Shown here piece by piece: positions 49,725-58,374 of a stretch of 64,000 nt of DNA. The stretch comes from Pseudomonas tremae. Its GTDB lineage: Bacteria > Pseudomonadota > Gammaproteobacteria > Pseudomonadales > Pseudomonadaceae. The position numbers were made by a program, and so were the translations under genes. Position 1 is the stretch's first letter, and each line of letters begins with the position of its first letter. The DNA is taken from assembly GCF_001401155.1 (NCBI RefSeq), contig NZ_LJRO01000467.1, positions 20,969-84,968 on the forward strand. Reading direction: 5' to 3'. The notes under the pieces were generated by a model. That model saw only the letters and a program-made list of their open reading frames with translations, made no database searches and had not been told where the DNA came from.

Positions 49725-50786
49725 ATGAGTACCCCCATGAATATCAAAGGTGCGCTAAATCGCGTGGTCAATCAGCTGGACCTGACCACTGAAGAGATGA
49801 GCGACGTCATGCGCGAAATCATGACCGGGCAATGCACCGAAGCGCAGATCGGCTCTTTTCTGATGGGCATGCGCATGAAGAGCGAAACCATCGACGAGAT
49901 TGTCGGTGCGGTTTCGGTCATGCGCGAGCTGGCCGACAAGGTCGAACTGAAAACCCTTGATGGCGTTGTCGACATCGTCGGCACTGGTGGCGACGGCGCG
50001 AATATTTTCAACGTGTCCACCGCGTCGGCATTTGTTATTGCCGCCGCTGGCTGCACGGTGGCCAAGCACGGCAACCGTGCCGTTTCCGGCAAAAGTGGCA
50101 GTGCCGATTTGCTGGAAGCGGCGGGTGTATACCTCAATCTGACGCCTGTTCAGGCGGCTCGATGCATTGACAGCGTCGGTATCGGCTTCATGTTCGCGCA
50201 GTCTCATCACCGCGCCATGAAACACACTGCCGGCCCTCGCCGGGAGTTGGGGCTGCGTACACTGTTCAATATGCTTGGCCCGCTGACGAACCCGGCTGGC
50301 GTGCGTCATCAGATCGTCGGCGTGTTCAATCAGGCGCTATGCCGCCCGCTGGCCGAGGTGCTGTTGCGTCTGGGCAGCAAGCACGTACTGGTGGTGCACT
50401 CGCAGGATGGGCTGGACGAGTTCAGTCTGGCCGCGCCCACCTTCGTAGCCGAATTGAAAAATGGCGAAGTGACAGAGTACTGGGTTCAGCCTGAAGATCT
50501 GGGCATCAAGAGTCAGAGTCTTTATGGCCTTGCAGTGGAAAGCCCCGCCGCTTCCCTGGAACTGATTCGTGATGCGCTGGGCCGTCGCAAGACCGATAAC
50601 GGGCAGAAAGCTGCGGAGATGATCGTGCTCAATGCCGGTGCCGCGCTTTATGCCGCTGACCACGCCACAAGTCTGAAAGAGGGTGTGGCACTGGCGCACG
50701 ACGCATTGCACACCGGTCTGGCTCGGGAAAAACTGGAAGAGTTGGGTGCTTTCACGGCTGTATTCAAACAGGAGAACGAAGGATGA
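49725..50786 (+). CDS. trpD: Anthranilate phosphoribosyltransferase TrpD
   Basis: Transfers the phosphoribosyl group of PRPP to anthranilate. The 353 residues include the PRPP-binding GTGGDG (near 90) and KHGNRAVSGKSGSADLLE, and GPRRELGLRTLFNMLGPLTNPA. ATG 49725 has AAGGA seven bases ahead; a shorter start at 49737 would match some homologues. Overlaps trpC by ATGA. Confidence 0.95.
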   Translation: MSTPMNIKGALNRVVNQLDLTTEEMSDVMREIMTGQCTEAQIGSFLMGMRMKSETIDEIVGAVSVMRELADKVELKTLDGVVDIVGTGGDGANIFNVSTASAFVIAAAGCTVAKHGNRAVSGKSGSADLLEAAGVYLNLTPVQAARCIDSVGIGFMFAQSHHRAMKHTAGPRRELGLRTLFNMLGPLTNPAGVRHQIVGVFNQALCRPLAEVLLRLGSKHVLVVHSQDGLDEFSLAAPTFVAELKNGEVTEYWVQPEDLGIKSQSLYGLAVESPAASLELIRDALGRRKTDNGQKAAEMIVLNAGAALYAADHATSLKEGVALAHDALHTGLAREKLEELGAFTAVFKQENEG

Positions 50787-51619
50787 GTTTGCCCACTGTA
50801 CTGGAAAAAATTCTTGATCGAAAAGCTGATGAAATCTCTGCCCGTCGCGCGGTCGTCAGCCTGGCTGACCTCGAGCAAGAGATCGCGAAGGCTGATGCAC
50901 CCCGTGGTTTTGCCAATGCGCTGATCACTCAGGCCAGGCTGAAGCAGCCCGCCGTCATTGCGGAAATCAAGAAGGCGTCGCCGAGCAAGGGCGTTATCCG
51001 GGAAAACTTTCTGCCCGCCGATATTGCCAGAAGCTATCAAGCGGGGGGCGCGACCTGTTTGTCCGTATTGACCGATGTTGATTTCTTTCAGGGCTCCGAT
51101 GCCTACCTGCAACAGGCGCGCGCAGCCTGCAATTTGCCGGTTATCCGCAAGGATTTCATGATTGACCCGTATCAGGTGTACGAGGCGCGAGCCATTGGTG
51201 CGGACTGTATTCTGCTGATCGTATCGGCACTGGACGACGGGCGTATGGCTGAGCTGGCTGCCGTCGCCAAGAGTGTCGGGCTGGACGTGCTGGTTGAAGT
51301 GCATGACGGCGCCGAACTGGATCGCGCGCTCAAGGTGCTCGATACGCCGCTGGTGGGGGTCAACAATCGCAACCTCCACACTTTCGAGGTCAGCCTCGAA
51401 ACCACGCTGGATCTGCTGCACCGTATCCCGCAGGATCGTCTGCTTGTCACTGAAAGCGGCATTCTCAACCGCGCGGATGTCGAGTTGATGGAAATCAACA
51501 GTATTTATTCATTCCTGGTGGGCGAAGCCTTCATGCGTGCCGTCCATCCGGGCGATGAACTGCAGCGGCTGTTCTTTCCTGAGCGCAAATCAGTCGTGAG
51601 TGGTTCTTCCACCCATTAA
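50783..51619 (+). CDS. trpC: Indole-3-glycerol phosphate synthase TrpC
   Basis: Closes the indole ring in tryptophan synthesis. A TIM barrel of 278 residues with VIAEIKKASPSKGVIRENF near the start, LPVIRKDFMIDPYQV, VGVNNRNLHTFEV and TESGI near the C-terminal phosphate site. Coupled to trpD by ATGA. Confidence 0.95.
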   Translation: MSLPTVLEKILDRKADEISARRAVVSLADLEQEIAKADAPRGFANALITQARLKQPAVIAEIKKASPSKGVIRENFLPADIARSYQAGGATCLSVLTDVDFFQGSDAYLQQARAACNLPVIRKDFMIDPYQVYEARAIGADCILLIVSALDDGRMAELAAVAKSVGLDVLVEVHDGAELDRALKVLDTPLVGVNNRNLHTFEVSLETTLDLLHRIPQDRLLVTESGILNRADVELMEINSIYSFLVGEAFMRAVHPGDELQRLFFPERKSVVSGSSTH

Positions 51620-51649
51620 CCGCATCTACTGCGCGCGCTGAGGGCTGGC

Positions 51650-52345
51650 ATGCAAGACTCGATCATCGACATCTGTGTCGAACAAGGCTTGCAAGCCGAG
51701 CAGGAGCTATTGGCTAGCGTGTGTGCAGGCGAGGCAGACCACGGTTTGCTGCTCTGGCGACCCACCGATCAAGCGCTGGTGATACCGCGACGCATGAGCC
51801 GCCTCCCAGGTTTTATCGAAGCCAGCGAGACAATGACGGATAACGGCTGGCCTGTTCTGTTGCGCGAAACCGGTGGTGAGCCGGTTCCGCAGTCTTGCGC
51901 CACTGTCAATATCGCACTGGTCTATGCCCAGCCTGCGGCGGACTCTGATCGGGATCGCATCGAAACTGCTTATCTGCGCCTGTGCCAGCCGATTCTCGAC
52001 CTGCTGCTCGCATTGGGCGGTCAGGCTTCGCTGGGTGAAGTGGCCGGGGCCTTCTGCGACGGTCGTTTCAACGTCAATCTAGATGGTCGAAAAATGGTCG
52101 GCACGGCTCAGCGCTGGCGCCAGGGTCAGGGCGGAACACGTCCCGTTGTGTTGGCTCACGGTGCGTTGCTGCTGGATGACCAGCGCGCGCAGATGGTGGC
52201 AGCAGTCAATCGTTTCAATGAACTATGTGAGCTTGATCAGCGTGTACGTGCCGAGAGTCACATTGCCCTGCACGAAGCGTTTCCCTATGCGCAGGTTCTC
52301 GAACATCTGGCACAGCGTTACCGGCGCATGCTGGCCGAGCTCTGA
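51650..52345 (+). CDS. Lipoate-protein ligase A-like protein (BPL/LplA/LipB fold)
   Basis: A 231-residue protein of the biotin/lipoate ligase superfamily. LLLWRPTDQALVIPRRMSRLPGF corresponds to the first strand region, LRETGGEPVPQSCATVNIAL to the RRxTGGGxVxH region with the usual His absent, and FCDGRFNVNLDGRKMVGTAQRWR carries the catalytic Lys near residue 148. The truncated nucleotide-binding region makes octanoyl/lipoyl transferase or a regulatory role possible. It lies 30 bp after trpC, probably in the same transcript. Confidence 0.72.
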   Translation: MQDSIIDICVEQGLQAEQELLASVCAGEADHGLLLWRPTDQALVIPRRMSRLPGFIEASETMTDNGWPVLLRETGGEPVPQSCATVNIALVYAQPAADSDRDRIETAYLRLCQPILDLLLALGGQASLGEVAGAFCDGRFNVNLDGRKMVGTAQRWRQGQGGTRPVVLAHGALLLDDQRAQMVAAVNRFNELCELDQRVRAESHIALHEAFPYAQVLEHLAQRYRRMLAEL

Positions 52346-52356
52346 TCGCCAGCGCA

Positions 52357-53001
52357 TCAGCGTGTGCCGTAGACCACCATGGTTTTGCCTTTGACGTTGA
52401 CCAGGCTTTGTTCTTCCAGAGCCTTCAGCACGCGGCCGACCATCTCCCTTGAACAGCCCACGATGCGGCCGATTTCCTGGCGGGTGATCTTGATCTGCAT
52501 GCCGTCCGGGTGGGTCATGGCGTCTGGCTGTTTGCACAAGTCCAGCAACGTGCGCGCCACGCGTCCGGTCACGTCGAGAAACGCCAGGTCACCCACCTTG
52601 CGCGTGGTGTTGCGCAGGCGTTCGGCCATCTGGCTGCCGAGTGCGTAGAGAATTTCCGGATCCTGCCTGACTAGCTCGCGGAAGGTGTCGTAGGAGATTT
52701 CGGCGACCTCGCACTCAGTCTTGGCTCGTACCCATGCACTGCGCACGGATTCACGCCCCGGTTGCTCGAACAGACCCAACTCGCCGAAGAAATCGCCGTT
52801 GTTCAGATAGGCAACTATCATTTCCCTGCGCTCGTCATCCTCAATCAGCACAGTGACCGAGCCTTTGAGAATCAGAAACAACGACTCGGAATGATCGCCT
52901 GCGTTGATGATGTTGCTTTTCGCTGCATAGCGACGACGTTCCGCATGAGCGAGTAGCTTGTCCAGCCTGCTGGCTTGAGGTGTAAAGGTTATTGCGACCA
53001 T
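52357..53001 (-). CDS. vfr: CRP-family transcriptional regulator Vfr
   Basis: cAMP-dependent global regulator, 214 residues, close to E. coli CRP (210). N-terminal cyclic-nucleotide domain (GDFFGELGLFEQPGRESVRSAWVRAKTECEVAEI) with the cAMP-site RSAWV, and a C-terminal winged helix with the recognition segment CSREMVGRVLKALEEQ. Transcribed against the preceding lplA-like gene, with only 11 bp between the stops. Position beside trpC and speD matches P. aeruginosa vfr. Confidence 0.94.
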   Translation of the reverse strand: MVAITFTPQASRLDKLLAHAERRRYAAKSNIINAGDHSESLFLILKGSVTVLIEDDERREMIVAYLNNGDFFGELGLFEQPGRESVRSAWVRAKTECEVAEISYDTFRELVRQDPEILYALGSQMAERLRNTTRKVGDLAFLDVTGRVARTLLDLCKQPDAMTHPDGMQIKITRQEIGRIVGCSREMVGRVLKALEEQSLVNVKGKTMVVYGTR

Positions 53002-53223
53002 GCGGTACTTCCGAAATAGAGACTATGGCCAAATGGCATACCTATAGGTATCGGCTGCACCTGGGTTCTCAGCAGCTTTTCAAGGCGTAACGGGTGCTAT
53101 TTGCGAATGTTCCTACACGTTTCCTGCAAAAAGCATTTTTTCTGAGTGTTCGGTCAGGGTTTGGCGCTGTGCTAAGCTTGCGTCCCCTTTTTTACAATGC
53201 AGTTTTAGAATGGAGTCCTGGCG

Positions 53224-53646
53224 ATGAAGGCACGCATCCAATGGGCCGGCGAGTCCATGTTTCTCGGAGAGTCCGGCAGCGGTCATGTAGTGGTAATGGA
53301 CGGTCCGCCTGAAAGCGGTGGGCGCAATCTGGGTGTTCGGCCAATGGAAATGGTGCTGTTGGGCCTGGGCGGCTGCAGCAGCTTTGACGTGGTCAGCATC
53401 CTCAAGAAGTCGCGTCAGCCTGTCGAAAGCTGCGAAGCCTTTCTTGAAGCCGAGCGCGCAGACGAAGAGCCGAAAATATTCACAAAAATTCATCTGCACT
53501 TCGTTGTGAAGGGCCGCGGGCTCAAGGAGACTCAGGTCAAGCGTGCCATTGAGCTGTCTGCAGAGAAGTATTGCTCGGCCTCGATCATGCTCGTAAACGG
53601 GGGTGTAAAGATCACTCACGATTATGAAATTGTCGAACTGGGCTGA
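53224..53646 (+). CDS. OsmC family protein (YhfA-like)
   Basis: A 140-residue OsmC-fold protein. The conserved pattern RPMEMVLLGLGGCSSFDVVSILKKSR has a Cys in the reactive position, and ASIMLVNGGVKITHDYEIVE is the end. OsmC proteins reduce organic hydroperoxides; the YhfA branch lacks a firm function and often lies next to the crp/vfr gene, as here. GGAG precedes the ATG. A 220-bp divergent gap with vfr lies upstream. Confidence 0.88.
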   Translation: MKARIQWAGESMFLGESGSGHVVVMDGPPESGGRNLGVRPMEMVLLGLGGCSSFDVVSILKKSRQPVESCEAFLEAERADEEPKIFTKIHLHFVVKGRGLKETQVKRAIELSAEKYCSASIMLVNGGVKITHDYEIVELG

Positions 53647-53889
53647 ACGTCAGACATCCAACGATCATAAAAACGGCGCACACTCTGGCAGACGGCTTCG
53701 GACGTCTGCATAATGCGCCACTTTTTCAGGGCGCAGCGTGCATTGGTTTTTCTGCTGGCAGCCCGAACAGATAACCAAAATCGCCAACGCGAAGAGGTGT
53801 TAACCGTCCTACGCAGATGAGCCGGGCTCACCTGACGGGCATGCTTGATCACGCGGCTGGCGCCGCACCCATATAGAGAGTTTTTAACG

Positions 53890-54684
53890 GTGAAAAGCAA
53901 ACTCAAGCTCCACGGGTTCAATAACCTGACAAAGACCTTGAGCTTCAACATTTATGACATCTGCTATGCGGAAACCCCGCAAGACCAGCAGGCGTATGTC
54001 GAGTACATCAACAGTGTGTACGACGCAGAACGCCTCACGCGGATTCTGACTGATGTTGTCGATATCATTGGTGCCAACATCCTGAACATTGCGCGTCAGG
54101 ATTACGATCCACAAGGTGCCAGTGTGACCATTCTGATCTCCGAGCAGCCGGTGACGCCTACCGAAAGCCAGATCGAAGAGTCGCCAGGTCCATTGCCGGA
54201 AACTATCCTGGCGCACCTGGACAAGAGCCACATCACGGTTCACACCTACCCGGAAATTCACCCGGTAGATGGCATTGCCACGTTCCGGGTGGATATCGAC
54301 GTGTCGACCTGTGGCGTCATTTCACCGCTAAAGGCGCTGAATTATCTGATTCACAAGTTCGAGTCGGACATCGTGACCGTCGATTATCGCGTGCGCGGCT
54401 TTACCCGCGACGTGGAAGGCAAGAAGCACTTCATCGATCACGAAATCAACTCGATCCAGAACTACCTGTCCGAAGACACGCGCAACGGTTACCAGATGAC
54501 CGACGTGAACGTGTATCAGGAAAACCTGTTCCACACCAAGATGCTGCTCAAGCAGTTCGAACTGGATAACTACCTGTTCGGCGACGCTACCAGCAACCTG
54601 TCTGTCGAGCAGCGCGAGCAAGTGACAGCGAAGGTCAAGCACGAAATGCTGGAAATCTTCTACGGCCGTAACGTAGCCGTATAA
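53890..54684 (+). CDS. speD: S-adenosylmethionine decarboxylase proenzyme SpeD
   Basis: Pyruvoyl enzyme that makes decarboxylated SAM, the aminopropyl donor for spermidine. The GTG at 53890 gives 264 residues, exactly the E. coli length, starting VKSKLKLHGFNNLTK. The self-cleavage site is Lys112-Ser113 (LDKSHITVHTY). STCGVISPLKALNYL and the C-terminal YGRNVAV are conserved. GAGAG lies about 10 bases before GTG. The open frame extends 15 residues upstream without support. Confidence 0.94.
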   Translation: MKSKLKLHGFNNLTKTLSFNIYDICYAETPQDQQAYVEYINSVYDAERLTRILTDVVDIIGANILNIARQDYDPQGASVTILISEQPVTPTESQIEESPGPLPETILAHLDKSHITVHTYPEIHPVDGIATFRVDIDVSTCGVISPLKALNYLIHKFESDIVTVDYRVRGFTRDVEGKKHFIDHEINSIQNYLSEDTRNGYQMTDVNVYQENLFHTKMLLKQFELDNYLFGDATSNLSVEQREQVTAKVKHEMLEIFYGRNVAV

Positions 54685-54701
54685 GCCGGATTTCGGACAT
54701 G

Positions 54702-54731
54702 AAAAAGGCGCCTCTTGCAGGCGCCTTTTTT
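54702..54731. terminator. Bidirectional terminator between speD and coq7
   Basis: AAAAAGGCGCC, 7-base loop, GGCGCCTTTTTT. Perfect stem with an A-run on the left and T-run on the right, so it serves both converging genes. Confidence 0.88.
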
Positions 54732-54744
54732 CGTGGGGCTTTGG

Positions 54745-55392
54745 TCAGATGCGATAAGTCGACTTGGTCATGACCTTGGCCAGCACACTCATGCCGAACT
54801 TGACCGGGGCCGGGAAGCGGAAGCCGCCTGCCTCCAAGGCAGATTCGGCGTGGTGTTCTTCATCGCTGAGCATCTGTTCAAGAATCGCCCGGGACTTGCC
54901 GTCTTCGCTCGGCAGTTGGACCAGGTGCTCGCTCAAGTGCTTGCAAACCTGATCCTCTGTCGCCGCCACAAAGCCCAGGCTGACCCGGTCACTGATAATT
55001 CCAGCTACCGCGCCCATGCCGAATGACAGGCTGTAGAACAGCGGGTTCAGCACGCTGGTATGGCTGCCAAGTTGACGAATGCGCTGCTCGCACCAGACCA
55101 GGTGATCGATCTCTTCTTCGGCGGCGTGCTCCATCGCCTTGCGTACCTTGGGCAACTTTGCGGTCAGCGCCTGACCCTGATACAGCGCCTGGGCACAGAC
55201 TTCTCCGGTGTGGTTGATACGCATGAGGCCCGCCACGTGACGCGTATCGACGTCACTCATCTTGTGGTCTGGCTGGACGACTGCGGGAGAAGGGCGTCGG
55301 GCGTGAGCGCTGGACGGCAGCAATGTGCGCATTGCGCTATCGGCTTGAAGTAACAGACGGTCGAGTGGGGAGTATTGACGTTCGGTAGCCAT
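54745..55392 (-). CDS. coq7: 3-demethoxyubiquinol 3-hydroxylase Coq7 (diiron)
   Basis: Hydroxylates the ring in the penultimate oxygenation of ubiquinone synthesis; the alternative to UbiF. The 215 residues have the two diiron repeats: HTGEVCAQALYQGQ with EEEIDHLVWCEQR in the first half, and CKHLSEHLVQLP with SDEEHHAESALEAG in the second. ATG 55392 follows GGAGG by six bases; the GTG at 55398 overlaps that site and is unlikely. Confidence 0.92.
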   Translation of the reverse strand: MATERQYSPLDRLLLQADSAMRTLLPSSAHARRPSPAVVQPDHKMSDVDTRHVAGLMRINHTGEVCAQALYQGQALTAKLPKVRKAMEHAAEEEIDHLVWCEQRIRQLGSHTSVLNPLFYSLSFGMGAVAGIISDRVSLGFVAATEDQVCKHLSEHLVQLPSEDGKSRAILEQMLSDEEHHAESALEAGGFRFPAPVKFGMSVLAKVMTKSTYRI

Positions 55393-55512
55393 GGGCACCT
55401 CCGGAAGATCATGCGGGCAGTTTACCCCAATCAGCCGGAGGTGGCAGGGCCTGTCTCGTGTGGCCAGCGATCATCTGCTTCGCTGGTCGCGATCATGCCT
55501 GCAAACGCTGGA

Positions 55513-55851
55513 TCAACCCGGAGGCCAATTCATCTGACGCTGACCCAGCACGTGCATATGAATGTGATAAACGGTCTGTCCGCCCAGCTCGTTGCAGTTC
55601 ATTACCACCCGAAAGCCTTCTTCGCAGCCCAGCTCGATGGCCAGACGCTGCGCAGTGAACAGGATATGCCCTGCCAGGCTTTTGTCCTCTTCGGTCAGAT
55701 CGCTCAGGGTGCGAATGGGTTTTTTCGGGATCACCAGAAAATGCACAGGTGCCTGAGGGGCAATGTCGTGAAAGGCAAGAACCTGATCATCTTCGTAGAT
55801 GATCTTTGCCGGAATTTCCCGGTTGATGATCTTGGTAAACAAAGTTTCCAC
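55513..55851 (-). CDS. HIT family (histidine triad) nucleotide-binding protein
   Basis: A 112-residue Hint-type protein with HIHMHVLG (histidine triad) near the C terminus and the usual start DCLFTKIINREIPAKIIYEDD (here ETLFTKIIN...). Family members hydrolyse nucleoside phosphoramidates. It begins with GTG behind AAGGAG. Confidence 0.93.
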   Translation of the reverse strand: METLFTKIINREIPAKIIYEDDQVLAFHDIAPQAPVHFLVIPKKPIRTLSDLTEEDKSLAGHILFTAQRLAIELGCEEGFRVVMNCNELGGQTVYHIHMHVLGQRQMNWPPG

Positions 55852-55952
55852 AGCCGTTGCTCCTTGTCGGTTGATGGGCGTCGCAGGGTATTGCCATGCA
55901 GCAACGAGCCCGAGTGTACTGAGCGAGGTACGAGTAGCCCAGTCGTTTGTCG

Positions 55953-56729
55953 TCAGCGCGGGCAGAATTTCTTGTTGATGTAGCCGCTGATCTGCCGCGC
56001 CAGCCAGCGCGAAACCAGGCGCGGGCTGAGCGTCCAGAACCTGTTGCTGAAACCTGGAATGATGACTGCGCGGTTTTTTTCCAGCGCACGCACGGTGTAC
56101 AGCGCAACTTCTTCAGGGCTCATCAGGTTGTCGACGTTCACCTGTAGCTGCGCGGTGCGGAAAAAAGCCGTTCTGGTTGGCCCCGGGCACAATACCGAGA
56201 CCTTGACCCCGGCCTTCTTCACCTCTTCGCGCAGCCCTTCGGAGAAGTGCAGCACGTAGGCCTTGCTCGCGTAGTAGGTGCTCATCCACGGCCCAGGCTG
56301 GAAAGCCGCCACCGAAGCGACATTGAGTATTTGCCCACCGCCCTGAATAGCCATGAGGTTGCCAACGGTATGGCACAGGCGCGTGAGGGCCAGAATATTA
56401 AGGTCGATCAGGTCTTGTTCGGCGCCCCAGTCCTGCGCCAGAAAGGGGCCGCAAGTACCAATGCCGGCGGCATTGACCAGCAAGTCGATCTGATGCGCAC
56501 CGTCTTCCAGCTCCAGCAGAAAACCTGACAGTCTTAGCGGCTCGCCCAGGTCGCATGCGCGAAACAGTACTTCGACGCCAAAGCGTTGGGTCAGCTCCAG
56601 AGCAATCGTTTCCAGAAGATCGCGTTGGCGTGCGACCAGGATCAAGCTGCGACCACGGCGTGCCAGCGCCTCGGCCATCGCCAGGCCTATACCGCTGGAA
56701 GCACCGGTGATCAGGGCGTAACGGGTCAT
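55953..56729 (-). CDS. Short-chain dehydrogenase/reductase
   Basis: A 258-residue classical SDR with the cofactor motif TGASSGIGLAMAEAL (7-21), NAAG, and the active-site YASK (near 155-158, STYYASKAYVLHF). Substrate not predictable. Near the C terminus a conserved RALEKNRAVIIPGFSNRFW segment suggests the SDR subgroup that includes many short bacterial oxidoreductases. ATG 56729 follows TGGAGAA. Confidence 0.9.
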   Translation of the reverse strand: MTRYALITGASSGIGLAMAEALARRGRSLILVARQRDLLETIALELTQRFGVEVLFRACDLGEPLRLSGFLLELEDGAHQIDLLVNAAGIGTCGPFLAQDWGAEQDLIDLNILALTRLCHTVGNLMAIQGGGQILNVASVAAFQPGPWMSTYYASKAYVLHFSEGLREEVKKAGVKVSVLCPGPTRTAFFRTAQLQVNVDNLMSPEEVALYTVRALEKNRAVIIPGFSNRFWTLSPRLVSRWLARQISGYINKKFCPR

Positions 56730-56785
56730 GCATTTCTCCATTGAGCGTGTTGCGCCCGGCGTTGCGCCGAACCGTGGGCCGTCTG

Positions 56786-57715
56786 TTACTGGCTGCTGTT
56801 GTCTTTGGGCTCTTGGTAGACATCCTCCGGCGCCGTCAAGGCACTGTCCTTGTCCTCTTCATCGTCGTAGGGCAGGGATTGCTCATACTCATCGGTCTGC
56901 AGCGCCAGTTCCGCCTGAGCGAGTTTGCCGATGCTGTAATAGATACTGGCCACCGAAATAATCGGGATCATGACAATCCAGATAATGCCCAGCACCTTGA
57001 CGCCCCGCGTGTTGGGCGGCGGCGGTGGACCAAACTGATTTGGGCCTCGTGTGCCGGGCAGCAGCATCATCAGGAAGGGGAACAACGTGCCTACAAAGGG
57101 CACCAGATTCAACAGCAAGAGCCAGCCTGACCAGCCAAGATCGTGCAGCCTCTGTACGCCTATCATCACGCCGATTGTCATGAACACCACCACCAGGACC
57201 GCGATCAGCAAGCCTCCGCCGACCAGCGACCAGTTCAGGACCATCAGGGCAAGCGCCATCAACGCTACCAGGGTGACGCACTGAACCATGCTCCATGCCA
57301 GAAACCGCAGGCGGCCGATGCGCCCGTGAGTGGTGAAGACCTTGAGCGTCGAATGCCCATACTGCTCATTGACGACCTGCGCCTTGGGTGGCGCATACGG
57401 AGAGGCGTCCGCGGGCGCCTGTCTGGCGGGCGACCAGGGCGTGGCCTGAGTGGAGACTTCATCGAGATTGAGGCTGATCGCCTCATCGGGCTCGAGATAG
57501 GCTTCAACACCCGCGTTTTTCAGAGCGTCGATGTAACGTTCGGCCTCCGCCCGGACCAAGCCGCGTTTGAGCGCTACAGGTTCACCGTTAAACAGCTTTT
57601 GAACAGCCGCCGTTTCGCTCTTGAACAGTCCGGCCAGGTTGGCCTGTGCAGTTTCTGGCTCTACGCCGTCACGCACCTTCCCTGCAAACATGATCTTGAA
57701 AAGGGTTTCGGTCAT
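56786..57715 (-). CDS. DUF805 domain membrane protein
   Basis: A 309-residue protein. N-terminal cytoplasmic region of about 80 residues with FAGKVRDGVEPETAQANLAGLF, then a linker, then DUF805 (GRIGRLRFLAWSMVQC..., several helices and VQRLHDLGWSGWLLLLNLVPFVG). A last helix and an acidic C-terminal tail (YDDEEDKDS) follow. Function unknown. The N-terminal region resembles domains found fused to other membrane proteins in pseudomonads. Confidence 0.82.
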   Translation of the reverse strand: MTETLFKIMFAGKVRDGVEPETAQANLAGLFKSETAAVQKLFNGEPVALKRGLVRAEAERYIDALKNAGVEAYLEPDEAISLNLDEVSTQATPWSPARQAPADASPYAPPKAQVVNEQYGHSTLKVFTTHGRIGRLRFLAWSMVQCVTLVALMALALMVLNWSLVGGGLLIAVLVVVFMTIGVMIGVQRLHDLGWSGWLLLLNLVPFVGTLFPFLMMLLPGTRGPNQFGPPPPPNTRGVKVLGIIWIVMIPIISVASIYYSIGKLAQAELALQTDEYEQSLPYDDEEDKDSALTAPEDVYQEPKDNSSQ

Positions 57716-57812
57716 ACAGGGCTTCCTTGTCTTGAGTTAGGAGCATTCGAGGATTGCTCTGCCCATGCAGAGCGTCCTTTCATGGTCCGAATACGCACGG
57801 TGTGATAACCGA

Positions 57813-58241
57813 TCAGAACGGTCGGACGATAACCAGAATGACCACGGCGATCAGGACCAGTACCGGAATTTCATTGAACCAGCGATAAAACACATGGCTG
57901 CGGCCATTCTCGCCACGGGCGAAACGCTTGATCTGCGCGCCGCACACATGGTGGTAACCGATCAACAGCACCACCAGCGCCAGCTTCGCGTGCATCCAGC
58001 CCTGGCTGAAGTAGCCGCTGGGGTTGAAGCTGATCAACCAGCCGCCGAAAATCAGCGTGGCAATCATTGCTGGCCCCATGATGCCGCGGTACAGCTTGCG
58101 TTCCATTACCTCGAAACGCTCACGGCTGACAGCGTCTTCACTCATCGAGTGATAAACGAACAGCCTTGGCAGGTAGAAGAGGCCTGCAAACCAGCAGACC
58201 ATTGAAATAATGTGCAGCGCTTTGATCCATAGATAGAGCAT
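57813..58241 (-). CDS. hemJ: Protoporphyrinogen IX oxidase HemJ (CopD-like)
   Basis: A 142-residue membrane protein with four predicted helices: YLWIKALHIISMVCWFAGLFYLPRLFVYH (with the conserved His10 and Trp/Pro in the first helix), then RGIMGPAMIATLIFGGWL, MHAKLALVVLLIGYHH, and ending in IVRPF. Its role is the penultimate step of haem synthesis in bacteria without HemG/HemY. The start is 134 bp from divergent argC. Confidence 0.88.
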   Translation of the reverse strand: MLYLWIKALHIISMVCWFAGLFYLPRLFVYHSMSEDAVSRERFEVMERKLYRGIMGPAMIATLIFGGWLISFNPSGYFSQGWMHAKLALVVLLIGYHHVCGAQIKRFARGENGRSHVFYRWFNEIPVLVLIAVVILVIVRPF

Positions 58242-58374
58242 TTTTAGTTATTCCCAGGTTCACGGTGGCCGAATAGTAGTGTCTTGTGCATCCATACGTC
58301 ACGTTGTCGGTTGTCGCAGACGCCATAGGCTCCTATTATCGACCGCTTTCCAGTTGTTTCGTTGAGGGCAGGTT

